Source: Pyrrhoderma lamaoense
Taxonomy: Eukaryota > Basidiomycota > Agaricomycetes > Hymenochaetales > Hymenochaetaceae
Reading direction: 5' to 3'
DNA length: 64,000 nt
NCBI GenBank assembly: GCA_002794735.1
Contig: NBAZ01000011.1
Coordinates: 930,001 to 994,000 of the forward strand
The first letter of the stretch is position 1; the number at the start of each line of letters is the position of its first letter. Below the pieces are notes generated by a model. The model saw nothing but the letters and a program-made list of their open reading frames with translations. It had not been told where the DNA came from and searched no databases. Made by a program: the position numbers and the translations under genes. Below are positions 23,117-35,153 of the stretch, in pieces.

Positions 23117-25485
23117 ATGTGCTCGAGTGTGCTCGAGAATGATGTCGAAAGGAGGAGGGAAAAGAATTACTTCTAGTACGTCTTGGACTGAATGAATTGT
23201 AGAAATTGCGCCTTTGACTAATACAAACTTTTCGTCCTGCTATAGTGCTGTCCTGAATTTACCTGTCGATGCTACGGAGTCTGAAATCAAGGACAAGTAT
23301 AGGTCTCTATCCCTGGTGTTTCATCCGGATAGACAACATAATATAGATTATAAGGATTCTGCGAAGGCGAAGTTTTTAGAAATACAAGCTGCGTATGAAG
23401 GTGTGTCCCGTTCTTTTTTGAAAGAATACTAGACTCATCAAATCGTCTTAAAACTTCCAGTTCTCTCGGACCCCTTTCTGAGGTAAAATACTACTTCAAC
23501 ACACTATAATGAATCTAATATATCACAGAGAGATCTATGACACACTAGGTAAATAGCTCCAATATATATCTTCTCTCAAATTTCCAACTAGTGCTAGGAT
23601 ATGATGGTCTTAAGCTAAAGCTCCCGGATCACTTCAAGAGCCTCCCAGTTGACGAAGTATGTATGATTCTTTTTCCAGGAATCATTCTTGTCTGATGAAG
23701 TCCAGCTGCGACGTTCTCTACGAGAATACTTCTACGAATCCAAGTTGGAAAGCTTACAGGCTCTTGTTGGTTCCAAGGCCACCTTGACTCTTTCCCTAGA
23801 TGCCAGAGACTTATTACTTGGTGGAGGCACTACAAAAAATCGACTTGGAAATGTGGGGTTGAATGTTTCATCCCTACGGCATACCTTTAATGTATGTCTT
23901 GTCTTACTTTCACATAGCCGTTTCCACCCCTAGATTCTCATACAGAGCTAGAAACGAATCGGGAACCAGACAAGTATCCAAATTACCAGTAGAGTTGGAC
24001 AAACAGAAATCAATGCAGAAGAAGATATAAAAATTGTTGGAAACCGAGTTACTTTGTTACGTGGAAATGTGATTGGAATAATAAATCATCAGTATTCCCC
24101 ACGAAGCGTGTACAGGTCTGTCTCCTATGTAAACAGTGCGTATAATGATGTGAGCTCACAATCTAAAAGGTCAAATCTAGCATATATAATTTATTCTCAC
24201 CAACCGTTATGTGGATGCACGAGGACAAACTCAATAGTATCCGTCTCTCTGCACCTCTTAGTACTCAGCAGAAAGGTCCACCTCCAATAACTATTTCACT
24301 CAGAAGGCGCTTATTTCCCTCTTCTCTGACCCTGGGGTCGCTCGAAGTCACCCTAAATCGTCAAGCTCCGATAGTGAATGTTAGTATAATCAAACCCCCA
24401 GTAATTTCTAGAAAAAGAACGGGAAAAAGTCCTACAATTGAAACGGGATGGACAGCTGGCTTAGGTCTACGTTCTGTTCTCAGAGGTGGACCGAGTGCTT
24501 ATATACAATATTCTGCCATTATTACAAAACTAAGTCTGGCACTTACGACGGTTCTCGAGTATGGTCTGCTCACTGGTCCAGCATGCAGTTTGCAAGGTGG
24601 TTGGTCAGATGAGGAATTAGGGTCAGAAGTTGGTGCTCAAGTCGTATGCAACCTTCGAGGTGTTCTCTTGAAGCTCAACTTTGATTACCTTGGTCAATCA
24701 ATTGTATTCCCAATCACTCTTGCAGATAGTTACGTCCCAGGAGTCGCATTAGCTGCTACCCTGGTCCCTGCTACTATGTTTGCGTTTGCAGACTACTATT
24801 TCCTCCGAGCACGACGTGCTGCTAAGTCACAACAGTAAGTTTTCTTATATGGTACACTTTTATGCAGTGCTCAAGAGATTCGCATAGACGCAAGGAAATC
24901 AGTAAGCTTGCTTTACAGGAGCAGCGCGAGTTCATGCATGCCGAAGCAAAGAAAACTGAAGCTATGCTTCGTGAAGTAGCCCGACGTACAAGAGAAGCAG
25001 AGCAGGCACAAAATGGTATGTTGATTTCATATTTCTCATTAAGTTTACTCGTCAATAATTGTGAGTTTTAGGTCTTATCATCACTGAGGCACGCTATTTC
25101 CCTATTGAAGATTCGGGAGCACCAATTACAGACATAAGCATTGACGTAACGATACCCATCCAAGCTTTGGTCCATAACAGTCAACTAATTATTCCTGGTG
25201 GCCGTTCAAAGGTGACTTTTTTCTCTAGTTTATCTTGATTTGTACCTTATTTTTTGTCTGTCTCAGTCAATTTTACAAGGCTTCTATGATCCACTCCCAG
25301 AATTTGACAAACGATTGAGCGTGCGATACGAATTCCGTGGACGTGAGCATTATGCGGAAGTGAGTGAAAACGCGCCCTTATTGTTGCCGTTAGAGAGTAA
25401 GACTTTCCATTTCACTGTGGTTGTATTGGGATAGCTAATATAATAATCTCAAGGTCATGTTGTAGAGGGGAAAATGAAACTTTAA
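23117..25485 (+). CDS. DNAJC11-like J-domain protein with DUF3395 C-terminus
   Basis: Mitochondrial J-protein; animal DNAJC11 associates with MICOS and cristae organisation. Twelve exons splice cleanly to about 584 residues: 23117-23175, 23246-23400, 23461-23482, 23529-23548, 23592-23656, 23706-23891, 23952-24115, 24181-24834, 24888-25015, 25072-25211, 25267-25396 and 25454-25485. The start MCSSVLENDVERRREKNYFY is in frame with YAVLNLPVDATESEIKDKY and the HPD of the J domain, then VLSDPFLREIYDTLG. The middle is beta-rich, as in the family's barrel-like domain. A helix follows (QEQREFMHAEAKKTEAML), then the DUF3395 blocks LIITEARYFPIEDSG, VTIPIQALVHNSQLIIPGG and LQGFYDP, and YEFRGREHYAEV. The exon 7/8 join is the least certain. 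Confidence 0.9.
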
Positions 25486-25570
25486 TTGGTGTATAATGTC
25501 ATAAAGTCTGGTGTATCGTGTAATTTACATTTATTAACAATATCCTATCATGTACATAATTGCTTAATAA

Positions 25571-28273
25571 CTACTGCTCCCACTTCATACGTGATGTTTT
25601 AAAGACAGAGACCATCCCAACGGGCACTGCCCCGGCTTCTACAATCGCCAAACTACCGACCTTCTGAACTATCTCATCATGGTAAACACTTATTACCCAA
25701 CGCCAGTAAGGACTTAACGCTTGCCAACCGTTCAGTTCATCCTTCCTGGATTTTGTCCCTACAAATGCTTCAAGACCATCATCCCCAGAACCTTCAACGC
25801 TGCCTCGAGTTTCGGTGTGCAAACAGGTTCCGAGTTTTTCGGGCACTGAAGTAGTTCCTTGAATGCATTGCCCCACGACAACGACCTCTCTTCCCGACCA
25901 GATAAAAATTCCTCAAAGGAGAAGAATTCTGTCTCTTGGACAGCATTCATCAACGTTTGTTGATCGGCACTCTCCCATCGTCTCTTTGCTGCCTCGTACT
26001 CAGTCACATCTGTTCTCTTTGTACGTTTGATGATCTCTTCAACCGAATTCTCTTTGAAGCCATCACGAACTAATACCAGGTCAATGAACGGATCCTTTAA
26101 TTCCAGACCTCCAGCAGCATTTGGCCAGAAGAACCACCCGTATGGAATATCGCCTGCTTTAACGTTGAGTTTCTCCTCAACCATACGAGATACTACTTGA
26201 ATGACATGTGATCGACCCTCTTTATCAGATCCAGCCTCTGAACCATACAGATTACACTGTATTCGAGCCAGTGAATCGATAATTTCATCTATATGCTCCT
26301 TGCCATATACAAGGGAAGGAGCACCGCAATTACGAACGACGAAGGCCATGTATTTGTTGTAAGCCTGTACCCAACTGAATATCGAGTTTGTCGCAGCAAG
26401 CTGACGTCGAAGCTCTATAGTATGTTCATCAATAATTGCCTGATCCACTACGAAGCGTCCGTTCGTATCGGCCCCCATACGAAGGAATCCCCAGCGCAAG
26501 TCACCTTCTGGAAGGCCATCGGAAGGAGTTGAAGAGCCGATAGTGACAGACCCAGTCTTTTCCTGGTTGAAGGCCAAACCTGCTAGAGAAGCAAAGCGTT
26601 GCATTTCGTTCCACGCAGCTACACAACGGGAGGGGGTTGGGTCCCAGAATTAGTAATCATCATGAATACGGTAAAGGAAGAGACCATCAGCACGCTGATT
26701 TACAGCGAAATCCATAACGAATAGGACTAATTCCCCACATAGCGTGCTGGTGATTTTGTTAGAATATTATTTTCAGAGAATCCATGCTTAGATGGTGGAC
26801 ATACCTTAGTAGATACGATATCGGGACACCACGCTTCCTTACTCGTACAGCCCCAGAGGGATCATCTTTGAACACGATAGGGCAGGAAAGGAACGCCATG
26901 ATGAACGTGAGATCATCTTCCGGCATGCCAAAGAATCTGAGGACAGTCAAAATGGTTGCGAAGGGCAGGGAAGGGCCAAACCATTCCAAGTCTGTACGCA
27001 CCAACGAACAGTGCCCATAGAACTCCTTATTCATAACGATATCGGATGCAAGTATGTGTAGTAGGGATTGCTTCAGATTTACTGGAGTATCAAATCGCGG
27101 CCCGAGATTGTCCCCATTCTGACTGTCCCCGTTCTGACTGTCTTTGATATCGACAGATTCCTTATAGTGATCTATGATGTTCCCAAACTCTGATGGCAGT
27201 TGACACATGAAGAAGTGATCACGTTGATAATCACGCCTCAAACCACTGATACTAGTGTTTCGTCGTTCCCTTTTGAAGAATGTATCTCGTCGTTTATGCA
27301 TTGTTCTATCCAGTAGCTGGGGCCCTAAGTTCCAAGCCCTACTGGCTTGCAGATCATTAAGACATTGTCTAATCTCCACTGACCAAACAAGTCCGATAAA
27401 GTGCAAGAGAAGGCATGTAAGTATCTCTGCGTCTAGATGGAAGCGTGTTTTTCCATTGAGGTGCCTTCGGGGTTCAAGTATAACTCCCTCCTGAGGCCAG
27501 CTCCAATTTTTCAAAGTAGAGAGTTGCATATTCAAAACGCTTGCCAGCTCGTTCACGATAGACGGGTTGCGCAAGAACTCATTGAGGGTTGATTGCTTCT
27601 CTTCAGAGAGGACATCGGTCACAAGCACAGATCTGATGACCTCCTGTAGTTCTTCTTTTGTGATAGTACGCTTGCGTAAGTTTTTTCCAAATTTTTTGAT
27701 GCGTTTGCGCATAGCTTCAAGAGCCTCTTCCGCTTCCTGTGACGAAAATAGGTCTTTGAGGTAGGCTTCAAGGGCTTCAGTATCAACATCCTTCGATTCA
27801 AATATGAGTGATTCCAGCTTCTCCTTCTGCTCAACAGTCTCCTTCCTACTGATAGCTTCGAACTCATCATTACCAGCGTCCTTGGAGGTTTGTTTTGATT
27901 GTAGCCAGTCAGTCAGAAGGCGGCCGAAGATCTGCGCGAACTCAAAACGGGTTCCTTCGTGTGCGATCTCTTCTTCTGCTCGACGTATCCATTGTTCCAA
28001 GACAGGCTGAGGAAAGCCAGGTTCTCGACGCGCATGTTCAAGGAAGCGTTTCATGTTAGCCAGATCGAAGTCCGAAGACCAAGCACCAGGCCATTTCTTC
28101 ATCTTTTCAATGAGTATCGAAAGCTGAGAAATTTTATCGTCATGGATAGCTGTTTCTTTAGCGATAGTTGAAGCATGTTCTGCGAACTTTTGTTGACGCT
28201 TGGTCAGTTCATTCAGCTTGACATTGGTGATGTATTGGAGGGTTTCTCCAAAAGCTTCAGTAGAGGTAGACAT
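25571..28273 (-). CDS. rvt: rvt-type single-copy cellular reverse transcriptase, with in-frame stop and one frameshift
   Basis: Resembles the fungal rvt genes, reverse-transcriptase-related cellular genes that are not part of mobile elements (Gladyshev and Arkhipova). Exon 28273-26805 encodes about 490 residues: a charged, coiled-coil-prone N-terminus, then the fingers/palm ending RVRKRGVPISYLL. A GT..AG intron leads to 26746 and TLCGELVLFVMDFAVNQRAD, then LFLYRIHDD, the presumed catalytic palm motif. Immediately after comes TAC TAA (stop at 26652-26650) and the expected FWDP. The frame continues with FASLAGLAFNQEKTGSV and a long thumb-like C-terminus. A second break at the CCCC run 25783-25786 is repaired by one extra base, giving GDDGLEAFVGTKSRK and a final YHDEIVQKVG. 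The total would be about 880 residues. No LTR, integrase, endonuclease or flanking repeat is seen. The gene is either decayed or differently spliced (see findings). Confidence 0.75.
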
Positions 28274-29141
28274 GTTGCGTAGTAGAGAAGGGAATACTGT
28301 GGTGTTCGCTCTTTTGAATGAAGAATGAGGCTATTGCGGAAAGGGTGCATTTATATAGACGACTCCAAGTCGTCCTAACACATGTGCAGCAGTATATCTC
28401 CTCATGTATGCTTCATGCTATCTATCATGGCTTCGATGTCGCTAATCCGAAGCAGTACCCGAGGCATCGCCACGAAGTTATATTCACTTTTCATTATAAC
28501 CGGTAGTGGGATAAATTGCTTAGTTAAGACGCAAGTCGACTAGTCATCCTGACTCAGTAGCATGCTAAAAACACCATTATTGCATGAATCCAATCAATGG
28601 GCTCAAATGAGTCAATCTGAATTTTACTTCTGGAATCAGTCAATATCCGCGGGTCAAAAAACATACTTCTGGCCGCCATTTTCCCCCTTCCGCCAAGGCT
28701 CTTTCTTGGCTAGATGAGAGCGAAATCGTTAATTCAGTCTTAGTTATACTAACAAGTCGTGTTTCTGGCTGCCAGCAAAGATTACTTTTCTTACTACATA
28801 GTTTAGATCCCTTACCAACCCCCAATAACTGTAGCTAAAGTATCAGTTACATCTTGTCGTCAAAGAAGCTTATGTTACTAGAACATTAGGTAATATGGGC
28901 AGATATCAGTGCTGAGTGTCATATGGCCTAGTTATATACAGATTCATCTGAGTACAAAGTTGAACACTATTGGATACTTCCGAATCTCAAAACTCGGCGT
29001 CTGCAGCAATTGCTGTGTTTTGCATAATGAGCGATATCGCTTTGTTGTTTCGAGGTACTATTTGACATTGGTACGGGTACGGCCAACTATCATAATTCTT
29101 AGATTTAAGATTACGATAGCAATAGCAGAGAAATAGTGCAA
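28274..29141. other. Gene-free stretch
   Basis: Promoter of the reverse-transcriptase gene and the 3' end of the P450 gene. No coding or repeat feature supported. Confidence 0.4.
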
Positions 29142-31212
29142 TTACCTATTCAAGCCAGAGACAAACGCTTGGGAGTCTGGTAGAATCTCAGCACCTTGAT
29201 CGTCTACAGCCGGTTTTATGTCAAAAACAGAGAGAATACTAGCCATAGCTAGCCAGATATCCGCTTCTGCAAAATAACGCCCAGGACAGATTCTTATGAG
29301 ATAATCAGATTATCGATCAAGGGAAATTGACAAATGTGCTTTTACCGTCTTCCAAAACCGAATATAGCGGCTCTTGAGTCTAATACTGATGGGTCTAGGA
29401 AGCGGTCGGGGTTGAATTCTTCGGGTTTAACGTAATTGCGTTCATCATGCATCATATGCCTTGGATATAGATAGAGAAAACGTAAAATCACTTGTTGTTT
29501 AAAAAGATAATTAACTACTTACCAGATGTTTGGCATGATTAGAGACCCTTTAGGTATGAATTTCCCTTCCAACTCGTCGTCTTCCATTGATAAATGGGAT
29601 ATTCCTGAGCCAAATATTTTAATAACCTTGTTAATGGTATCGAATTCAATACACCGAAATACCTAAGGGGAAAGGAGGACGCCAACTTTGGCATACGTCA
29701 ACTCAAAAAAGAGATTAAGTCGAGCTGAAGCTCACCGCCAGCATTCCTTCATGATGCAAAGAATATATTGTAGATGATCTTTGTCTTCCATTGTCGGAAG
29801 TCGTTCACCTTTAAGGTAGTTGTCAAGTTCGTTCTGCGCTTTTTTTACAACTTCAGGGTGAAGGACCATAGCCATGAAAAACACTAATAGTGTTGCATTT
29901 GTCTGAGGAATTAGAATGTATTATTACCGAATAACCGAGTTAATCTAGTGTATCTATCTCACAGTGGCGACACCAGCTTGTACATACAAAGCGGTTTTGC
30001 ATCAGATATTTGCATGAAGTAAAATATCTCATAGATCTTACCACGATACATTGAAGCACAGACATCTTTGATAGCTTCATAACGAGTGATGTCATCCTCT
30101 CCGCTCTGTTCGTAATCATCAAGCATACGTGATAGTAGAGAATATCGAACCTTCCCAGCTTTCTGTAGAAGATAGATAGTCAGTCTTAGTCATTGTCTTG
30201 TCCATAGAAACACCCTACTCGTTGTTCCTTCACCATGTTATAAGGTTGCGTAGCCATCTCATATAATGCATCTTTCCCATCCTCCGCCATTTTCTTGAAT
30301 TTCGCTCCTGGGAAGAATGAAGGAATGTACTGAACTATTGATATCTTGATGAGTTTTCCTTTTAGCACTTCGAATAGACAAATATTGGACGCACGAAAGG
30401 GAAATAAGTCAACAAGAGTTGATCCAGGAGGCCCAGGCCTCACAATAGTACCTTCTGAGTGAGTGTTTAACGTTATTAACGGATCATTCTTAGGTTCAAC
30501 ATCGTAGCCGTAGGTTGAACAAAGAACTGCCGAGGCCGCAAATCTGTCGAATGATAAGTACTAACCCTAGGACTAACCGGAACAAAGACATACCGTTTAA
30601 TTTTCTCCGAGAACTTCATCGGCTCGTTGAGAAGATCCTCAAGAAGGTTGGCAGCCGCTTTGGTCTGGTGAGGCCAAAACGCGACAACCGCACGCATATT
30701 GAGGTATTGCTGAAGTAGTCGACGATGCAGTCTCCACAAGTCGCCGTAACGCATGAAAGTCACCGAGCGAATTTTAACCCTAGAAAACAGAAGCGTTTGA
30801 TACTGACCTCAACTCAGAAATAATAATAATAGTTATACATTTCTACAATATAGACCATGCGAGGTCTATCCGAGTATATTGAGCTGCGTTTTTCCATGAG
30901 CTCTCGGGCATGTTCGAATTTGTTAAGTATTATAATGGGGCGCCCCAATGCATTCATATAGATTATATCACCTATATATTGAGACACAATCAGTCGAGTT
31001 CGAAGTGAGTAACCTTGACTCGTACCAAATATTTTTGACCAATCCGAGTACGTCCTCCATTGATACTTTGAAAGAATCACGCTTAAGTTTCCAACGATCC
31101 AACTTCCTTTCGGCCCCGGAGGAAGATTAAGATGTTTCTGGCTCTTAAGCCTCGAACTGATGAAAAGTAAAAGTGCGGTTCCGACGGCTGCAAGAGTTAA
31201 GGAATTCTTCAT
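29142..31212 (-). CDS. Cytochrome P450, 12 exons, intact
   Basis: Membrane-anchored heme monooxygenase. Exons 31212-31026, 30971-30839, 30779-30594, 30543-30395, 30334-30219, 30162-30042, 29977-29964, 29902-29736, 29685-29663, 29604-29523, 29459-29346 and 29292-29142 give 480 residues in frame. It starts with a hydrophobic anchor and LNLPPGPKGSWIVGN. The C-helix reads YGDLWRLHRRLL. The I-helix is AGVATTNATLLVFFMAM, without the usual acidic residue before the Thr pair, and its centre is coded by a 14-nt exon. The K-helix ExxR is ECWR followed by WRPPFPLGISH. Then comes NPDRFLDPS, and the heme loop FGFGRRICPGRYFAEAD, which has the Cys ligand. It resembles the fungal CYP clans related to O-methylsterigmatocystin oxidoreductase. 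The substrate is unknown. Confidence 0.92.
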
Positions 31213-31845
31213 AGTGCTAAGCAGTTAACGATATCTTGCCCGTTGTGGTCCCGGATGAGGTGAAGGGGGCATTTGATGTATGACTTCCTCTTGATATAGC
31301 TATGTGAGAATTAAGTGCAGGCACACGTGAATCGTAACTGATGGATGCACTAAGGTATGCTTATATATTAATTTCAATTTCACAACTGAATTGATGTGAT
31401 TTGAGTATCAGTGAATTCGAAGTCAGACGGAGAAATGATTACCCAGCCAACCATTATTTTTATATTACATATACTACATGCTGAGCTATAACTCAAATGG
31501 TTGAGGTTGCAGGCTAGCTTCTACTACGCTGATGAACGTAAACTTGATGATAATTGAGTTTCAAGGAAACAGAGACGTATGCAAAGTACCTGTGTCTTAG
31601 CGCTATAGCGTCTAGATCAATTTTGATTCCAAGTCTTTGTGCACGCAAAGCTAGATATACGGAATCTTAAGAATAACCTCTTAATCTCAACATGGTCAAA
31701 GAAATCAAGAAGCAAGAAAGGAGTAAACCTGTTAGTAGATGGAATTACGTAAGAATTTGTGCGTGACCGTGGTAACTATCCTTATCAACCATATCCATCT
31801 ATGATGATTATAGTCTGAAAAACGACGTTAACTTCTACTCACTAC
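31213..31845. other. Gene-free stretch
   Basis: P450 promoter region and downstream end of the next gene, which is on the same strand. Nothing else supported. Confidence 0.35.
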
Positions 31846-33622
31846 TCAAATATTATTTCTAGGACTATTCTCCTCGGTAATCATCAAACTCAACAATCTC
31901 TGAGCCTCATTCCATTCTTTGTCAGGCAGATCCTTCCATTGGATCCCCCAATTACTATCAATGGCCTCGGATAGTTGCTTGAAATCTATATTTTTCAATT
32001 CATGCGCAGTTGGTCCTTCCAAGACATCGTTAAATTCGTACAAAATCCCTGTTTCTCGAGATAAATCGACTATTTTGTTTCCGAAAGGACAACGGATGGT
32101 GTTATAGATCCCAAGAACTTTTCTAACAGAAGACCTTGTTGTATGGCAACTAGCAAGTAATCTCCCGAGTATAAAGGAATCCTTAAAAGGACAAGAAATC
32201 AAATTATCTATTTTAGAAGCGGATATGTTGTGCACATACCTCGATTGCTTGTCCAGCTCCTGCTCCGAGGTGAGTTGTCATCGCATGAGCCGAGTCGCCA
32301 AGAAGAGCAACAAGCCCATCTACGTAGAAGGGTAAGCCACGAATGTGGCTTATAGCCCATCTTGATGGCTTATCAACAAACTTTAATGTTTGCTTTTAAT
32401 AGCATGCTACTTGAGCAGAAAGCTCTCAAAAAGGCTAACCTCAAGAAGAGCGAGAAGCCCTGGTTCCCATCCGTGATATTGTTCGATCATCTCTTTCTTT
32501 TCTACGTCGATGACTGCCGGTCCTTCTAGTTTCTGGCCCTCTCCTTCAAGTACGGTTACGAAAGCCACAATATTAATAAGACGTCCCTGAGAAATGGGAT
32601 ATGATACGACATGCTAGCCATCGATCGTGCTATTCAGAACTATAGACCAGTATGCAGAGCAATGGTTCACCTTATTTTTCCCACAGTACTAGATAGAATA
32701 CATAAAACATCAGCATCAACTATATTAGGAGTATGAAACTAGATTGAACTTACCATCATGAGATTTCTTGCGGCCTGATGATGAGGAAACTTACTTAGTA
32801 GTTTACTTGTTTCTACCAAGGCACGATACGCATAAGTTCCTGACCAACTAGGTTCTGTAAAACTTCTAAGGTATTGTGCCCTTTCAACACTTTGCTTCTC
32901 TTCTCTCTGTGACATCGAAGTATACATAGTTGCCCTAGTGGTAGATTTAATCCCATCAGCTCCGATGAGTATATCGGCTGAGGAATGGGTTCCATCAGCA
33001 AATTGAAGTGTTACAACCCCGTTCAGCTCGGATTGGGAATAGGACAGGAGACGCTTTTGGAAGTGTGTCCTAAATATCCGTGGGGGCGGTAGGTTATCTG
33101 TCAATAATTTTAACATATCTGCTCTGTGTAGTGTTATCGATCCATCTGTACAGCAGTGTATCAGCGAAGCATATGGTTGTAGGTTGTTTAGGTAACTCAC
33201 GCGGAAGTATGGTAGTATGAAAAGTAAATCCATCTACATCGGTGTCACTTTTTCTGAAGGTAAAACCAGGTGCTGAGAGATCATAGATCTAAGTTCATCT
33301 CTACACTTGGAGACATGAACTCACCGTTTTCATCAGTAGGTTGTTCAACTGCCAACCTTTCCAATTCTACATCTAGACCGAGTTCTTTTAGGATAAACCA
33401 AGTGCGTTTCCATATCGATATACCCGCCCCAATCTCAGTAAATTGTGGTAGTGCCTCATAGAGATTGATCTCAATGTCAATGCAGTACTTTCCCAGGACG
33501 ACTGCAAGTGAGAGACCCCCAACTCCTCCTCCACTTATGTCATATGCTAGTTACCTAGTGAGCTTAACCGATGCAATGAGAGATACATACCAGATGGCTA
33601 CTCTCAATCGTGGCTGTGTCAT
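31846..33622 (-). CDS. FAD-dependent monooxygenase (salicylate-hydroxylase-like), intact
   Basis: Group A flavoprotein hydroxylase. Eight exons, 33622-33591, 33533-33325, 33272-33201, 33145-32754, 32688-32671, 32613-32440, 32380-32240 and 32181-31846, give 457 residues with no frame error. The start MTQPRLRVAICGGGVGGLSL puts the Rossmann GGGVGG right at the N-terminus, as usual. Then EIGAGISIWKRTW, HRADMLKLLTDNL, the DG motif SADILIGADGIKSTTR, and GTYAYRALVETSK. The GD motif is VALLGDSAHAMTTHLGAGAG, followed by QAIED and ILGRLLAS. An 18-nt exon (YCGKNK) is present. It lies about 630 bp beyond the P450 start on the same strand. A partner role with the P450 and reductase is inference. Confidence 0.92.
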
Positions 33623-33885
33623 TAGTATTGATATCAGCGAGCTGTATCACGAGCGATGTAGTAGTCTTCTGTCTGTCTGTCATGGTCCCAATTAATGTGG
33701 ACAAGAAATATACTATCTTGGTAGAAGAAGCGTAGTATTCTGTTCACAGAGTGTTTTGATATTATAAGGACTGTGGGAGTCAGAATTGGTAATCCAATAC
33801 CTTGCGGAGCTTATTGATTATTTTTGGTCACTTACAAGGTTTAAGAAGCAAACTATAACCCGAAGTCGAAGTAGTTGGTGTAGTA

Positions 33886-34349
33886 CAGTCAAACCTCTTA
33901 TAGTGAATTGCAGTCGGAAGTGAAAATTTTGATTCATTATAAGAGTTATTCACTAACAAAGGTCATTACATAATCAACTATTAAAAATACAAGTTGAATA
34001 TTCCTTCTATATCATGATGCATACAATAAGTATGATAATTATATGAAAAATAAAATGGAAAACAATATTAAAAAATCAGTAATATCTTGTAAACAACAAA
34101 AATAAGAATACTCCTGAGAATATTTACAGAATATTTGTTAGCTTATATGAAGTAAGCGAAAATATTACTATATTAGAAGTTAAACCGTGATTAAACTCTT
34201 ATACTGGATATTTTTATGAAAAATTTTTATTCATTATTCATTATATGAATTTATTCACTATACAATATTCACCAACATGGAAATGGAATTTGCAATTCAC
34301 TACAGGAGGTTATTCAGTATGAGGAGATTCATTGTGAGAGGTTTGACTG
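33886..34349. mobile_element. Pogo/Fot1-type MITE, 464 bp
   Basis: Non-coding, very AT-rich element with terminal inverted repeats CAGTCAAACCTCT... and ...AGAGGTTTGACTG, flanked on both sides by TA (33884-33885 and 34350-34351), the target duplication of the Tc1/mariner-pogo superfamily. The first 13 bases of the ends match exactly, and similarity continues more loosely inside (TGAAT, and TAGTGAATTGCA further in). Confidence 0.8.
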
Positions 34350-34954
34350 TAATTCTTTCTTAAAAGATCTGCTTACTAAGGATCTCGTCTTTTGCAGTAA
34401 ACTACCATTACATTACATATGAAACAAACATGTAAAATCGATCGAATCAACTATTATTGATGGAAAATGCTCTTGCGTTTCCGATGCAGTTAAAAGGCTT
34501 TAGATATTGAATGTTGTAAGTAGGCGAGCTATACACGTAGGCATCACGGCCAGTGACGGAGTTTATGTGCCTTAGTGCGATGAAGGGACAACCGGCGCAA
34601 TGGCAGAGAAGAAACAATTTTTGTATCAAGCGCAAGCTAGATCAAGTTACAAAACTACGCCAAGGCACTCGATCGACATTCGTAAAGTGGTCAAAGCGAC
34701 ATTTTCTGAAGTGATGGGATTAGGGAGCTGGCTTTATCTATAATCAAGAGAGCTCTACGTCCGCGAGCTATCATCGTGTCACATAAGTTCAAGCATCAAG
34801 GACACTGAGATCTTGACGCGCAGTTGTTTTTAGGCATAGTAACATGTTGTAGAAATATCAACTTGATATCTGCAAAGTGTATTTGGAGAACGAGGCATAC
34901 CAGAATCGATTCATCATAGATTCACTTACGTAAAATGTGTATGTAAGGTAGTAG

Positions 34955-35153
34955 TCACACTGTGACCACGGCATCAAAATCTCGGCGTAATTTGTCAGGG
35001 AATTCCCTTGAGATGTTGATGTAGACAACGACTTCCATCTTTTTCTTGCACTTATGCTTCATCCGGAAATGAGGCACAGCCGCACTGATGGATGTAGAGA
35101 TGGTGTTTGTCCAAACAGGTTCCTTCTGATGATCAAAGTGCGGAAAGAAAAAG
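34955..35153 (-). CDS. Unrecognised C-terminal exon
   Basis: An open exon bounded by a TTTCAG acceptor (35154) and a TGA (34957-34955). It encodes about 66 residues with protein-like composition: FFFPHFDHQKEPVWTNTIS, then a lysine cluster KHKCKKKMEVVVYINIS and a charged end FPDKLRRDFDAVVTV. I do not recognise the family. Upstream exons could not be placed before the divergent gene at 35372. Confidence 0.3.

Noticed and set aside
23176..23705. Ultra-short introns (22 and 27 nt) in the DNAJC11-like gene
   Set aside because: Using the next AG gives introns of 49 and 70 nt with a perfect frame and better N-terminal homology, so no unusual splicing is needed.
26784..28171. Plus-strand frames over the reverse-transcriptase gene
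   Set aside because: They are shadows of the long minus-strand coding frame.
25571..28273. LTR or non-LTR retrotransposon
   Set aside because: No gag, RNase H, integrase or endonuclease, no LTRs, no poly-A tail or target duplication; the sequence fits the immobile rvt class.
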